A stretch of 6,074 nucleotides of DNA from contig CAMDXR010000200.1 in NCBI GenBank assembly GCA_945877725.1, positions 1 to 6,074 of the forward strand, written 5' to 3'. Positions 5,984 to 6,074 of this stretch are shown one piece after another (positions within the stretch are counted from its first letter, which is position 1; each line of letters begins with the position of its first letter). The notes beneath the pieces were generated by a model. The model worked only from the letters and a program-made list of their open reading frames with translations. It did no database searches and was not told where the DNA came from. The DNA comes from Limnohabitans sp. Rim8 (GTDB lineage: Bacteria > Pseudomonadota > Gammaproteobacteria > Burkholderiales > Burkholderiaceae_C). Made by a program: the position numbers and the translations under genes.

Positions 5984-6074
5984 ATCCACCGGTCAAAAAA
6001 TTACCCCTCGAAGGCTTGCGCGTGGTGGAGTTCACGCACATGGTTATGGGCCCCACTTGCGGCATGGTGCTGGC
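5980..6074 (+). CDS. CaiB/BaiF family (type III) CoA-transferase, N-terminal fragment
   Basis: Only the first 31 codons lie in the window; the frame runs off the right edge. After a short leader the protein reads PLEGLRVVEFTHMVMGPTCG, the characteristic beginning of CaiB/BaiF CoA-transferases, normally about 400 residues. These move CoA between carboxylic acids through aspartyl-CoA thioester/anhydride chemistry; the catalytic aspartate lies beyond the window. The ATG at 5980-5982 overlaps the lyase stop as ATGA, without its own clear Shine-Dalgarno, so it is probably translated by ribosomes finishing the lyase. Its likely job here is to activate the hydroxy acid produced by the aconitase-like enzyme before the lyase cleaves it (inference). 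The known transferases Smt of the 3-hydroxypropionate cycle, which act on malate and citramalate, belong to this family. Confidence 0.87.
   Translation, partial: MNPPVKKLPLEGLRVVEFTHMVMGPTCGMVL

Noticed and set aside
1..6074. CRISPR arrays, tRNA/rRNA genes, insertion sequences, attachment sites
   Set aside because: I read the window for regular repeat-spacer patterns, tRNA-like cloverleafs, transposase motifs and flanking terminal repeats and saw none.

Overview
The window looks like a chromosomal segment of a betaproteobacterium of the Burkholderiales, most likely Comamonadaceae (Limnohabitans, Rhodoferax, Polaromonas or Variovorax type). This is inferred from the moderately GC-rich coding style and the gene content: monomeric isocitrate dehydrogenase, a DUF3297 protein, and a LysR / aconitase-like / HMG-CoA-lyase-like / CaiB cluster. 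The exact genus cannot be fixed from the sequence alone.

Left part (1-1922) is housekeeping-like. It holds the last 45 codons of an NADP-dependent monomeric isocitrate dehydrogenase (+), closed by a clear intrinsic terminator. A convergent YegD-type Hsp70-family ATPase (-) follows, then a 185-bp divergent intergenic region and a small DUF3297 gene (+, 82 aa).

Right part (1958-6074) is a divergently arranged catabolic cluster. Leftward run lysR and, translationally coupled to it, a single-chain aconitase-superfamily hydro-lyase in which the small swivel (LeuD-like) domain precedes the large Fe-S (LeuC-like) domain. Rightward run an HMG-CoA-lyase-like enzyme and, overlapping by ATGA, the start of a CaiB/BaiF (type III) CoA-transferase that leaves the window. 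The 130-bp divergent promoter region carries TTCCA/TGGAA inverted half-sites of LysR-box form. It also has a tandem CTGTGAA repeat and a perfect 9-bp inverted repeat just before the lyase ribosome binding site.

Inference on function: hydro-lyase + CoA-transferase + aldol-type lyase is a chemically complete set for breaking down a branched, unsaturated dicarboxylic acid. The acid would be hydrated to a tertiary hydroxy acid, activated with CoA, and cleaved. The best-fitting substrate class is C5 (citraconate or mesaconate to citramalate to citramalyl-CoA to pyruvate + acetyl-CoA), but other 2-alkyl-malate or HMG-like acids are possible. This is the most interesting system in the window.
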